From a virus: a stretch of DNA of 30,063 nt. Both the position numbers and the translations under genes were made by a program. Below, one piece after another: positions 7,550 through 15,262 of this stretch (position 1 is the first letter of the stretch; each line of letters begins with the position of its first letter). The notes beneath the pieces were generated by a model, which worked only from the letters and a program-made list of their open reading frames with translations, was not told where the DNA came from and ran no database searches. The stretch lies in the IMG/VR virus record IMGVR_UViG_3300044998_001229, positions 1 through 30,063 of that record. One strand, 5' to 3'.

Positions 7550-7941
7550 TGAGCCTGGCCTCGCGCATCGCCGCCTTGGCCGGCCGAATCGGTCTGGAGG
7601 TCAAGGCCAAGATCGGCGCCGATCATCCGGGCCTGGCCCGGGCGTGGGTGTGCTTCGGGTACGTGGGCAACCAGATCGTCGTGCGCGCCGCGTACAACGT
7701 GGCCAGCGTCACCCGGCTTACGGCTGGGCGTTACCGCGTGAGCTTCGCCACGCCGATGCCGGATGCCCACTACTGCTGGACGGCGCTCGCCCGCAGCAAC
7801 ACCAACAGCGGGACGCAGCGCGTGGCGATCGTGCGCGCGACCGCTGACGAGAAGACGCCGACGCACGTCGATGTGGGCTGCGCGACCACCACGGCGTCCT
7901 TAGCCGACTCCCCCGAGATCAACCTCGTGGTCTACCGCTGA
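7549..7941 (+). CDS. Fibre-tip-like structural protein (130 aa)
   Basis: A 130-residue protein. After an N-terminus similar to its neighbour (MSLASRIAALAGRIGLE), it carries a beta-rich domain, VRAAYNVASVTRLTAGRYR then FATPMPDAHYCWTAL, of a type found at the C-termini of many phage fibre proteins (compare the N-V-S-S-I...Y-T-V-N-F-A-T-A-M-P-D pattern). It may be a receptor- or glycan-binding tip displayed on the capsid together with the 163-aa protein. It overlaps both neighbours by one base, so translation is tightly coupled. Confidence 0.65.
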   Translation: MSLASRIAALAGRIGLEVKAKIGADHPGLARAWVCFGYVGNQIVVRAAYNVASVTRLTAGRYRVSFATPMPDAHYCWTALARSNTNSGTQRVAIVRATADEKTPTHVDVGCATTTASLADSPEINLVVYR

Positions 7942-8162
7942 TGGCCTACACCCCAGCCGACCTCGATGCGCTGCAAGCCGCGCTCGCCAAGGGCGAACGG
8001 CGCGTGAGCTTCGGCGACAAGACGGTCGAGTACCGCTCGGTCGAGGAACTGCAAGCGGCCATCCGCGCGGTCAAGCGCGACCTGCACGAGCAGGCGGTGG
8101 CCACGGGCCTGTGGCCCGGTGCGCCGCGGCAGATCCGCATCACCACGTCGAAGGGCACGTGA
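7941..8162 (+). CDS. Head-tail joining protein (gpW-like)
   Basis: A 73-residue protein. Its pattern (PADLDALQAALAKGERRVSFGDKTVEYRSVEELQ, shown only as landmarks) is that of gpW-like joining proteins: helix, beta-hairpin around VSFGDKTVEYRS, second helix. It sits just upstream of the portal gene, as W does in lambda. It would plug the portal before tail attachment. Start and stop overlap the neighbours by one base each. Confidence 0.85.
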   Translation: MAYTPADLDALQAALAKGERRVSFGDKTVEYRSVEELQAAIRAVKRDLHEQAVATGLWPGAPRQIRITTSKGT

Positions 8163-9640
8163 TGGCTTGGTGGCACACCCTCAAGCGCCGGCTCTTCGGC
8201 GCCAGCCCGACCTACGACGGCGTGGGCGGCGGCCGCCGGGCCGTGGCCTGGCAGGTCGGCAACCCCGGTGCGGTGGCGGCGCTCGCCTTCACCCAAGGCG
8301 AACTGCGCGCCAAGAGCCGGGATCTCGTGCGCCGTAACGCTTGGGCGGCCGCTGGCGTCGAGGCCTTCGTGGCCAATGCCATCGGCACCGGCATCAAGCC
8401 GCAGTCGATGGTGGCGGACCACGCGCTGCGCGAGGCCATCCACGCCCTTTGGTGGGACTGGGTGGAGGAAGCCGATGCGGCCGGCCTCACCGACTTCTAC
8501 GGCCTGCAGGCCTTGGCCTGTCGCGCCATGCTCGAAGGCGGGGAATGCTTGATACGTTTGCGCTGGCGCCGTCCGGAGGATGGGCTGGCGGTCGGCCTGC
8601 AACTGCAGGTGCTCGAGCCGGAGCACCTGCCGCTCACCCTGAACCGCGAGCTGCCGGGCGGCCACGTGATCCGCGCCGGTATCGAGTTCGACCGGCTCGG
8701 GCGGCGCGTCGCCTACCACCTGACCCGCTCGCATCCGGGCGATGGCAGCCTCGCCCCGATGTCGGGTGCGGGCGGCCTGGAGACCGTGCGCGTGCCGGCC
8801 GACGAGGTGATCCACCTGTTCCGGCCGCTGCGCCCGGGGCAAATCCGCGGCGAGCCGTGGCTGGCGCGTGCGCTGGTCAAACTCCACGAGCTCGATCAGT
8901 ACGACGACGCGGAGCTGGTGCGCAAGAAGACCGCGGCGATGTTCGCGGGCTTCATCACGCGGATGAGTCCCGAGGACCACCTGATGGGCGAAGGGCTGCC
9001 GGATGCCAGTGGTGCCGCGTTGGCCGGGCTGGAGCCCGGCACGCTGCAGATCCTGGAGCCCGGCGAGGACATCAAGTTCAGCCAGCCGGCCGATGTGGGC
9101 TCGAGCTACGACGCCTTCATGCGCCAGCAATTCCGGGCGGTGGCCGCCGCGATGGGCATCACCTACGAGATGCTCACCGGCGATCTCACCCAGGTGAACT
9201 ATTCCAGCATCCGCGCGGGGCTCTTGGAGTTCCGCCGCCGCTGCGAGGCCATCCAGCACGGGGTGATCGTGCATCAGTTGTGCCGGCCGGTCTGGCGGGC
9301 GTGGATGGCGCAGGCGGTGCTGGAAGGCGCGCTCGCCTTGCCGGGATTCGCGCGGCAAAGGCGCCAGTACCTCGCCGCCAAGTGGATCCCACAGGGCTGG
9401 CAGTGGGTCGATCCCTTGAAGGAGTTCAATGCCTTGAAGCTCGCGATCCGCGCAGGACTCATGAGCCGCTCGGAAGCGATCTCGGCCTACGGCTACGACG
9501 CCGAGGACATCGACCGCGAGATCGCCGCCGACAACCAACGCGCCGATGCGCTCGGCCTGGTCTTCGACTCCGATCCGCGGCACGACCAAGCCTCGAGGCC
9601 GACGCCGACCCCCGCGACCGACACCGAACTTCAGGACTGA
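8162..9640 (+). CDS. Portal protein (lambda gpB family)
   Basis: A 492-residue protein forming the dodecameric portal at the packaging vertex. Landmarks typical of lambda-family portals include ARDL-like KSRDLVRRNAWAAAGVE, ANAIGTGIKP, DFYGLQALACRAMLEGGE, and the central VIHLFRPLRPGQIRGEPWLA followed by KKTAAMFAGFI. MGITYEMLTGDLTQVNYSSIRAGLLEFRR is another hallmark. Length fits the family. The C-terminal tail after about residue 470 is Pro/Thr-rich and probably flexible. The start overlaps the gpW-like stop by one base. Confidence 0.95.
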   Translation: MAWWHTLKRRLFGASPTYDGVGGGRRAVAWQVGNPGAVAALAFTQGELRAKSRDLVRRNAWAAAGVEAFVANAIGTGIKPQSMVADHALREAIHALWWDWVEEADAAGLTDFYGLQALACRAMLEGGECLIRLRWRRPEDGLAVGLQLQVLEPEHLPLTLNRELPGGHVIRAGIEFDRLGRRVAYHLTRSHPGDGSLAPMSGAGGLETVRVPADEVIHLFRPLRPGQIRGEPWLARALVKLHELDQYDDAELVRKKTAAMFAGFITRMSPEDHLMGEGLPDASGAALAGLEPGTLQILEPGEDIKFSQPADVGSSYDAFMRQQFRAVAAAMGITYEMLTGDLTQVNYSSIRAGLLEFRRRCEAIQHGVIVHQLCRPVWRAWMAQAVLEGALALPGFARQRRQYLAAKWIPQGWQWVDPLKEFNALKLAIRAGLMSRSEAISAYGYDAEDIDREIAADNQRADALGLVFDSDPRHDQASRPTPTPATDTELQD

Positions 9641-9644
9641 ACCG

Positions 9645-10883
9645 ATGTTCCCCCATCTCGCCGCCCGCCTGTTCGGCACGCCTTTGCTCGTCCAGCGCGC
9701 CAAGCTCGACGTGATCCTCGCGGTGCTCTCCGAGCGCCTGCATCTGACCGCGCCGGACGTCGAACTCGCCCCGCCGCGGCCGAGGGTTCCGAACCCTCCG
9801 GCGTTGGCGTCAAGCGCGATCACGGTCCTTCCGATCCACGGCACCCTGGTCAAGCGCACCGGGGGGCTGGAGGCGGCCTCGGGGCTGACGAGCTACGCCG
9901 ACGTCGGCGCACGGCTGGAGGCGGCGCTCGGCGACCCGCTGGTGGCCGGCATCGTGCTCGACATCGATTCGGCGGGCGGCGAGACCGGCGGCTGCTTCGA
10001 GCTCGCGCGCCGCGTGCGCGAGGCCGCGGCCGTCAAGCCCGTCTGGGCCGTGGCCAACGACGCCGCCTTCTCCGCGGCCTACGCCATCGGCTGCGCCGCC
10101 GAGCGGCTGTATGTGACCGAAACCGGCGGCGTGGGCTCGATCGGCGTGATCGCGCTGCACGTCGACCAGTCGGCCAAGGACGCCCAAGACGGCTTGCGCT
10201 ACACCGCGATCACCGCGGGCGCGCACAAGAACGACTACTCGCCGCACGAGCCGCTTGCGGACGCCGCCCGTGCGGCGCTGCAGGCCGAAGTCGATCGGCT
10301 GCACGCGCTCTTCGTCGCGCACGTGGCGGCGATGCGTGGCCTTCCCGAGGATGCGGTGCGCGCGACCGAGGCCGCGCTCTTCTTTGGCCCACAGGCCGTC
10401 GAGGCTGGATTGGCCGACGGCGTGGCGACGCTCCCCGCGGTGCTTGCCGAGTTCGACCGACATCTTGCGACCACGCGGCGTCCGTCTTCCCCGCCGCGCC
10501 ACGCCCCGACCGGGAAGGCGACCGTTCTTCGAGGAACCCCCACCATGACCGATACCCCACCCGAGACCCTCGGCGAGATGGATGCCGCCGCGCTGGTGCT
10601 CGAGGCCCGCCGCGAAGTGGCGCAGTCCGCGCAAGCGATCGCGGAACTGTGCCTGATCGCCGGCTGCCCCGAGCGCGCCGCCGAGTTCATCGCCGCCGGT
10701 CGCACCGAAGCCGAGGTGCGCCGCGCCCTGATCGAGGCGCGCGCCGCCCGCAGCGACGACACCAGCGTGCGCGCGACCCACGCGCCCCAGGACTGGGCCG
10801 CCCCCGGCGCCGATCCGGCCGCCTCGCCCGTCGTTGCCGCCGTGAAAAAGCTCGTGCGCCGAGAACCCCTTGCCACGGAGTAA
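9645..10883 (+). CDS. Capsid maturation protease (S49 / lambda gpC-like)
   Basis: A 412-residue protein of the signal-peptide-peptidase-like S49 family, which cleaves scaffold and portal during procapsid maturation. The protease domain (about residues 55-260) shows GIVLDIDSAGGE, the nucleophile region NDAAFSAAYAIGCAAERLYV with the probable catalytic Ser, GGVGSIGVI, and a downstream Lys in GAHKNDYSPHEPL as the likely general base. After about residue 280 comes a low-complexity linker. The C-terminal 112 residues can be made independently from an internal start at 10545, as in lambda C/Nu3. Confidence 0.92.
   Translation: MFPHLAARLFGTPLLVQRAKLDVILAVLSERLHLTAPDVELAPPRPRVPNPPALASSAITVLPIHGTLVKRTGGLEAASGLTSYADVGARLEAALGDPLVAGIVLDIDSAGGETGGCFELARRVREAAAVKPVWAVANDAAFSAAYAIGCAAERLYVTETGGVGSIGVIALHVDQSAKDAQDGLRYTAITAGAHKNDYSPHEPLADAARAALQAEVDRLHALFVAHVAAMRGLPEDAVRATEAALFFGPQAVEAGLADGVATLPAVLAEFDRHLATTRRPSSPPRHAPTGKATVLRGTPTMTDTPPETLGEMDAAALVLEARREVAQSAQAIAELCLIAGCPERAAEFIAAGRTEAEVRRALIEARAARSDDTSVRATHAPQDWAAPGADPAASPVVAAVKKLVRREPLATE
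10545..10883 (+). CDS. Nested scaffold protein (Nu3-like), internal start in the protease gene
   Basis: An in-frame ATG at 10545 is preceded by GAGGAA about 9 bases upstream. It would make a 112-residue, helix-rich product beginning MTDTPPETLGEMDAAALVLE. The start falls exactly at the junction between the protease domain and its C-terminal tail. Lambda Nu3 scaffold is made in the same way from within gene C. This is inferred from the ribosome site and position; no direct evidence of expression is available. Confidence 0.65.
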   Translation: MTDTPPETLGEMDAAALVLEARREVAQSAQAIAELCLIAGCPERAAEFIAAGRTEAEVRRALIEARAARSDDTSVRATHAPQDWAAPGADPAASPVVAAVKKLVRREPLATE

Positions 10884-10886
10884 GCC

Positions 10887-11264
10887 ATGCCCACGCTCAC
10901 CCAAGCCCCCAGCCTCGGCGATCTGCTGAAGTACGAGGCGCCGAACCTGTATTCGCGCGAGCAGGCGACCGTGGCCGCCGGCCGGAACCTGCCGCTCGGT
11001 GCCGTGGTCGGCCGCGAGGCGGCTACGGCCAAGCTCAAGGCCCTCGACCCCGCTGCCTCCGATGGCAGCGAGATCGCGGCCGGCGTGCTCGCGCAGGCCG
11101 TGGATGCGACGCTGATCGACCGCGAGGACGCGATCCTGATCGCCCGCCACGCCATCGTTGCCCGTCACGCGGTCGTCTGGCCCGCAGGCCTCACCGCCGC
11201 GCAGCGACTGGCCGCCATCGCCCAGTTGGAAGCGCGCGGCATCCTGGTGCGCGACAGCGCCTGA
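10887..11264 (+). CDS. Head decoration protein (gpD-like)
   Basis: A 125-residue protein in the position of lambda gpD, between protease/scaffold and major capsid. It shows the family's features: PLGAVVGREAATAK near the middle, then AAGVLAQAVDAT and RHAIVARHAVVW, with a C-terminal AQLEARGILVRD. It would form trimers on the mature capsid. A GGAG ribosome site lies about 8 bases before the ATG. Confidence 0.88.
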   Translation: MPTLTQAPSLGDLLKYEAPNLYSREQATVAAGRNLPLGAVVGREAATAKLKALDPAASDGSEIAAGVLAQAVDATLIDREDAILIARHAIVARHAVVWPAGLTAAQRLAAIAQLEARGILVRDSA

Positions 11265-11293
11265 CCGACACCCGATCCCGCCCCACTCGAGCG

Positions 11294-11320
11294 ACCCGCC
11301 ACCCGGCGGGTTCGTCGTTT
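11294..11320 (+). terminator. Hairpin between decoration and major capsid genes
   Basis: ACCCGCC (11294-11300) pairs with GGCGGGT (11305-11311) over a 4-base loop, followed by TTCGTCGTTT. The right arm and tail repeat almost exactly at 26805-26820. It lies in an otherwise empty 68-base gap inside a co-directed operon, so it may attenuate transcription or protect an mRNA end. Confidence 0.6.
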
Positions 11321-11332
11321 CTGGAGACCCCG

Positions 11333-12334
11333 ATGCTCAACCCCTTCGATGCCCCCGGCTTCTCGATGGCGAACCTGACCGCCGCCATCAACCTCATCCC
11401 CAACCGCTACGGGCGGCTGGAAGCCCTGAACCTGTTTCCGGCCAAGCCGGTGCGCACGCGCCAGGTCGTCCTCGAGGAGTACGCCGGCCGCCTGAACCTG
11501 CTGCCCACGCGGCCGCCCGGCGCGCCGGGCACGGTGGGCGAACGCGGCCAGCGCCGACTGCGCTCCTTCGTCATCCCCCACATCCCGCACGACGACGTGG
11601 TGCTGCCGGAAGAAGTGCAAGGCATCCGCGCCTTCGGCTCGGAGACCGAAGTGGAGGCCGTCGCCGGCGTGCTGGCGCGGCACCTGGAGACCATGCGCAA
11701 CAAGCATGCGATCACGCTGGAACACCTGCGCATGGGCGCACTCAAGGGCCAGATCCTGGACGCCGACGGCAGCACGATCTACGACCTGTACGCCGAGTTC
11801 GGTCTCAGCCCCACCACCATCGCCTTCGATCTGGCCAACGCGAGCAGCGACGTCAAGGGCCACTGCTATGACGTGCTGGCCCACATCGAGACGAACCTGA
11901 AGGGCGAGTTCATGACCGGCGTGCACGTGCTGTGTTCGCACGAGTTCTTCCGGGCGCTGACCACCCACAAGGAGGTCAAGGCCGCCTACACGAACTGGCA
12001 ACAAGGGGCCATCCTGATCAACGACGTGCGCGCGGGATTCGTCTTCGCCGGGATCACCTTCGAGGAGTACCGCGGCCAGGCGACCGACACCCACGGCAAC
12101 GTGCGCCGCTTCATCGCCGCCGGCGAGGCCCACGCCTTTCCGCTGGGCACGGTGGACACCTTCGCCACCTACTTCGCGCCGGCGGACTTCAACGAGACGG
12201 TGAACACGCTGGGCCAGCCGCTCTACGCCAAGCAGGCGCCGCGCCAGTTCGACCGCGGCACCGACCTGCACACCCAGAGCAACCCCTTGCCGATGTGCCA
12301 CCGGCCCGGCGTGCTGGTCAAGCTCACGGTCTGA
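11333..12334 (+). CDS. Major capsid protein (lambda gpE family)
   Basis: A 333-residue HK97-fold capsid protein of the gpE family. Landmarks are FSMANLTAAINLIPNRYGRL at the N-terminus, VVLPEEVQGIRAFGS, RHLETMRNKHAITLEHLRMGALKG (the long spine helix), and the C-terminal TYFAPADFNETVNT and QPLYAKQ segments. Length fits lambda gpE (341). GGAGA lies upstream of the ATG at 11333. No delta domain is visible, in line with a separate scaffold protein. Confidence 0.95.
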   Translation: MLNPFDAPGFSMANLTAAINLIPNRYGRLEALNLFPAKPVRTRQVVLEEYAGRLNLLPTRPPGAPGTVGERGQRRLRSFVIPHIPHDDVVLPEEVQGIRAFGSETEVEAVAGVLARHLETMRNKHAITLEHLRMGALKGQILDADGSTIYDLYAEFGLSPTTIAFDLANASSDVKGHCYDVLAHIETNLKGEFMTGVHVLCSHEFFRALTTHKEVKAAYTNWQQGAILINDVRAGFVFAGITFEEYRGQATDTHGNVRRFIAAGEAHAFPLGTVDTFATYFAPADFNETVNTLGQPLYAKQAPRQFDRGTDLHTQSNPLPMCHRPGVLVKLTV

Positions 12335-12344
12335 TGCCGCGGCA

Positions 12345-12626
12345 ATGGTGCGTGTCGAGGATCTGTACGACGCCGCCGAGCGCGCGGGGCTGCTCACGCC
12401 GGTGCGGGTCGGGGCGGTGACGGTGGCCTGTGCGTTCCGTGCGCCGGACGAGACGGTGCTCGACGGCTTGGCGCTCGCGCGCGACTTCGAGCTCGAGTAC
12501 GCGGCCTCGCGACTCGCGCTCGCTCCGGGCGACGTGGTCACCATCGCCGGCGAGTCCTATCGCGTGCGCGAGGTGCGGGCCCTCGGCGACGGCGCCGAGC
12601 ATCGCGCCGCGCTCACCCGCGTGTGA
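12345..12626 (+). CDS. Head-tail connector (gpFII-like)
   Basis: A 93-residue, beta-rich small protein directly after the major capsid gene, where lambda has FI/FII. The segment LALAPGDVVTIAGESYRVREVRALGDG looks like the conserved beta-barrel end of head-completion or stopper proteins. It would close the head after packaging and provide the tail attachment surface. The identification is mostly positional. Confidence 0.65.
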   Translation: MVRVEDLYDAAERAGLLTPVRVGAVTVACAFRAPDETVLDGLALARDFELEYAASRLALAPGDVVTIAGESYRVREVRALGDGAEHRAALTRV

Positions 12627-12633
12627 GGCGGAC

Positions 12634-13059
12634 ATGGCTTCCGTGCGCGAGCGCCTGCTGCGCATCCTGATCGATCGGCTCACGGCGGCCCTGGCCCCGG
12701 CGCCGGTACTGCGCCAGCCGGCCACACCGCTGCCGCGCGAGGCCGGCTCGGCCTTGCTCGTCTTCGTCGAGGGCGACGCGATCACCGCCCACGCCAACCG
12801 GCTGGTGGACCGCGCGCTCACCGTGCGCCTGGTCGCGCTCGCGCGCGGCACCGACGCCTTCGCGGCGGCCGATGCGCTGATCGTCGCCGCCCACGCCGCC
12901 GTGCTCGCGGACCCGAACCTCGGCGGCCTGGCGCTGGCCGTGCGCGAGCTCGACGCCGAGTGGGAGGCCGACGAGCTCGATGCCGGCACGGTGATGCTGC
13001 CGGCCCGCTACGAGATCCGCTACCGCACCGCCATCACCGATCTGACCCAAACAGGATGA
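12634..13059 (+). CDS. Minor tail / tail-terminator protein (gpZ/U-like position)
   Basis: A 141-residue protein. The N-terminus SVRERLLRILIDRLTAAL is a helix, followed by alternating beta strands (LLVFVEGD, ALTVRLVALARG) and a helix (FAAADALIVAAHAAVLAD), which fits the fold of tail-terminator proteins such as lambda gpU. It ends with ARYEIRYRTAITDLTQTG, also usual for this family. Position between connector and tail tube supports the call. A separate gpZ-like gene is not obvious. Confidence 0.65.
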   Translation: MASVRERLLRILIDRLTAALAPAPVLRQPATPLPREAGSALLVFVEGDAITAHANRLVDRALTVRLVALARGTDAFAAADALIVAAHAAVLADPNLGGLALAVRELDAEWEADELDAGTVMLPARYEIRYRTAITDLTQTG

Positions 13060-13066
13060 ACACGAC

Positions 13067-13261
13067 ATGCTCATCGAACTGCTCCAACCCCACACCCACG
13101 CAGGCAAACGCCTCGCGGTGGGCGATCGCCTCGACCTGCATGAGGCCAGCGCCCGCTGGCTGATCGCCCAGGGCACGGCCAAAGCCGCTGCCACCGCCGC
13201 TGATCCCAAACCCACCCGTCGTGATGCCACGTCCGGCAACGGCACCCCCCAAGGAGACTGA
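13067..13261 (+). CDS. Small hypothetical tail-region protein (64 aa)
   Basis: A 64-residue protein. Its first 40 residues carry LLQPHTHAGKRLAVGDRLDL and a helix ending in RWLIAQGTAKA, a pattern I associate with small phage proteins now grouped as DUF7210; this name is tentative. The C-terminal third is low complexity and charged. It lies 7 bases after the tail-terminator-like gene and 2 bases before the tail tube gene. Confidence 0.65.
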   Translation: MLIELLQPHTHAGKRLAVGDRLDLHEASARWLIAQGTAKAAATAADPKPTRRDATSGNGTPQGD

Positions 13262-13263
13262 CC

Positions 13264-14016
13264 ATGCCCTACTTCTCCGGACAAGGCCGCGTCTACATCG
13301 GCGCACGGGATGGACTCGGCAACCCGGCAGGCCTGGCCTTCGTCGGCAACGTGCCGGAACTGAAGGTGTCGCTGTCGGTGGACACCATCGAGCATCAGGA
13401 GGCGCAGTCTGGTCAGCGCCTGACCGACCTGCAACTGATCAAGACCAAGAAGGGCGAGTTCGCCTGCACGCTGGAGGAATTGAGCCCCGGCAACCTCGCG
13501 CTCGCCCTCTATGGCCACTCGACCCCGGTGACCCCGGGCACGGTCACCGGGGAGGCGCTGCCCCAGCCGGTGGTGCCCGGCAGCCTCTATCCGCTCGCCC
13601 ACCAGAACGTCTCGGCGGTGCAGATCCAGGATTCGGATGTCACGCCCAAGACGCTGCCGTCCAGCCAATACAGCGTCCACGTCAAGCACGGCTCGGTGCT
13701 GATCCTGGATGCCACGACCGGCGGGCCTTATGTGGAGCCCTTCACCGTCGATTACGCCTACGGCGCGGCGCACAGCACCGCGATGTTCACCCAACCGCTG
13801 CCCGAGCGCTGGATCCGCTTCGAGGGCCTGAACACCGCCGACGGCAACCGCGAGGTGGTGATCGACCTGTATCGGGTGGCGATCAACCCGGCCAAGGAGC
13901 TGTCGATCATCACCGACGAACTGCTGAAGTTCGAACTTTCCGGCCAGGTGCTGGCGGATCTGTCCAAACCCATCGACGGCGAACTCGGCCAGTTCGGTCG
14001 TCTGGTGCTGCTGTGA
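13264..14016 (+). CDS. Major tail (tube) protein
   Basis: A 250-residue protein with a strong ribosome site (AAGGAG). It begins MPYFSGQGRVYIGARD and includes FVGNVPELKVSLSVDTIEHQEAQSG, typical of siphovirus tube proteins, with an overall beta-rich pattern and acidic loops. It should polymerise into the hexameric-ring tube on the tape measure protein. Position just before the tail chaperones matches lambda gpV. Confidence 0.88.
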   Translation: MPYFSGQGRVYIGARDGLGNPAGLAFVGNVPELKVSLSVDTIEHQEAQSGQRLTDLQLIKTKKGEFACTLEELSPGNLALALYGHSTPVTPGTVTGEALPQPVVPGSLYPLAHQNVSAVQIQDSDVTPKTLPSSQYSVHVKHGSVLILDATTGGPYVEPFTVDYAYGAAHSTAMFTQPLPERWIRFEGLNTADGNREVVIDLYRVAINPAKELSIITDELLKFELSGQVLADLSKPIDGELGQFGRLVLL

Positions 14017-14027
14017 AAGAGGGCGCC

Positions 14028-14432
14028 ATGGCCGACATCCAGACCGTGGACTTCCAGACCTTTCCGCCCGTGCCCCAGGTGGTCACGGTGGCCGGTGTGG
14101 CCATCGAACTCACGCCGATCCGTCTGGGCGAGTTGCCGCGGCTGCTGGCCATCGTGCAGCCGCTGGCCGAGGACCTCACCGGTGATCCGGATTGGATGGC
14201 GTTGCTCGGGCGGCACGGTGAAGCCGTGCTCGATCTGCTGGTGATCACCACCCGGCGTGAGCGGGCGTGGATCAACGATCTGCCGCTGGACGATGCCGTG
14301 CAACTGGCCGCCGCCGTGTTCGAGGTCAACGCGGATTTTTTCGTGGCGCACGTCGTGCCGGCGATTCAGGGCGCGGCTCAGCGACTCGGCCCGACGCTGC
14401 GCACGCTTGGGACCTCGCCGTCGCCCGATTGA
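14028..14432 (+). CDS. Tail assembly chaperone (gpG-like)
   Basis: A 134-residue protein made in frame with the ATG at 14028 (AGAGGG upstream). It reads as an N-terminal strand pair (VVTVAGVAIELTPIRLGELPRLL) and helices (LDLLVITTRRER, DDAVQLAAAVFEVNADFF), the usual form of gpG-like chaperones that bind the tape measure protein. A slippery T TTT TTC lies at 14336-14342 in the right phase for a -1 shift into the overlapping frame that ends at 14617. Confidence 0.82.
   Translation: MADIQTVDFQTFPPVPQVVTVAGVAIELTPIRLGELPRLLAIVQPLAEDLTGDPDWMALLGRHGEAVLDLLVITTRRERAWINDLPLDDAVQLAAAVFEVNADFFVAHVVPAIQGAAQRLGPTLRTLGTSPSPD
14336..14342 (+). promoter_or_regulatory. Slippery heptamer T TTT TTC (-1 frameshift site)
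   Basis: TTTTTTC occurs with zero-frame codons GAT-TTT-TTC, which fits the X-XXY-YYZ rule. A small GC-rich hairpin (GCAC-GTC-GTGC) begins about 5 bases downstream. The shifted frame is open to 14617. Confidence 0.6.
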
Positions 14433-14617
14433 TCCGCGCCGGGCATCGCCTGGACGACGTGATGAGCTACACGCTCGCGCAAGCGCAAGCCTTTCTGGAG
14501 GCCGACGGCCGGATCGAGCGGCAGCAACTGGCCCAGCTGCTCGGCATCCATGCCGTGGCGGCTCAGGGTGAGAAGCGCGACATCGAACAACTGCAACGCG
14601 ATCTTCTGAAGGACTGA
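14342..14617 (+). CDS. Frameshift extension of tail chaperone (gpT part of GT)
   Basis: The -1 frame after the slippery site adds 91 residues, so the fusion would be 196 residues. Its later part, AWDLAVARLIRAGHRLDDVM then SYTLAQAQAFLEADGRIERQQL, is a convincing helical T-domain, whereas residues just after the slip are Arg-rich and look like overlap. Most siphoviruses make the GT fusion this way. An independent start at ATG 14463 would make only 51 residues and has no clear ribosome site, so the fusion is preferred. Confidence 0.7.
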   Translation, partial: RGARRAGDSGRGSATRPDAAHAWDLAVARLIRAGHRLDDVMSYTLAQAQAFLEADGRIERQQLAQLLGIHAVAAQGEKRDIEQLQRDLLKD

Positions 14618-14620
14618 TCC

Positions 14621-15262
14621 ATGCGCCTGTCGCTCACCACCACCGGCTTGCTGGAGCCGCGCCAGTTGGCGGCGTGGACGGCTGAGCGGCGTCGTGCCCT
14701 CCACGCCGCGGTCGCCAAGAGCATGCGATCGGGCGGACGCGCAGTGCGTGATGCGGCGCGATCCGAGATGCGCAGGGCCTTTGCCGTCAAGCGCGCGAGC
14801 TTCATCGCCTCGATGCAGGCCAAGGTGTTCGACCAAAAGCCCGAGCGGCTGCCCGCGCTGTGGGTGGGAAGCCGAATCCCGTGGCTCGGTATCCACGCGC
14901 ACGGCGGCACGGTCGCGGGGCGGATGTTGATCCCGCTGCTGCCCAGGCGCATCGGCCCCAAGCGCTTCCGCCAGGTCATCGACGGCCTGATGCGCTCGGG
15001 CAATGCCTTCTTCATCGAGAAGAACGGCCGCACGCTGCTGATGGCCGAGAACCTCCGCGAAAACGCCGCGCAGCTGGGCCGCTTCAAGCGCGCCGAGCGC
15101 GAGCGCAGCGGCGTCAAGCGCCTGCAGCGCGGCCAGGAGATCCCGATCGCGGTGCTGGTGCGGCGGGTGGATCTCAAGCGCCGGTTCGATCTGCCGGGCG
15201 CGGCTCAGCGGGCGTTGCCGGCGCTGGCGCGGGCGATCGAGCGGGAGCTTCGACGGCTATGA
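14621..15262 (+). CDS. Minor tail-region protein (HK97 gp10-like / DUF6441-like)
   Basis: A 213-residue basic protein with AAGGA upstream. The start MRLSLTTTGLLEPRQLAAW recalls DUF6441-type phage proteins, and RSGGRAVRDAARSEMRRAF then WLGIHAHGGTVAGRMLIPLLP resembles HK97 gp10-like minor proteins. The family assignment is tentative. In similar prophages this gene is followed directly by the tape measure gene; here 1.7 kb of minus-strand genes intervenes. Its 3' end overlaps the convergent membrane-protein gene by 6 bases. Confidence 0.65.
   Translation: MRLSLTTTGLLEPRQLAAWTAERRRALHAAVAKSMRSGGRAVRDAARSEMRRAFAVKRASFIASMQAKVFDQKPERLPALWVGSRIPWLGIHAHGGTVAGRMLIPLLPRRIGPKRFRQVIDGLMRSGNAFFIEKNGRTLLMAENLRENAAQLGRFKRAERERSGVKRLQRGQEIPIAVLVRRVDLKRRFDLPGAAQRALPALARAIERELRRL

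Noticed and set aside
14463-14617. Independent 51-residue gene from ATG 14463
   Set aside because: No clear ribosome site, and the protein-like sequence already begins upstream at about 14402 in the same frame, which fits a frameshift extension better.
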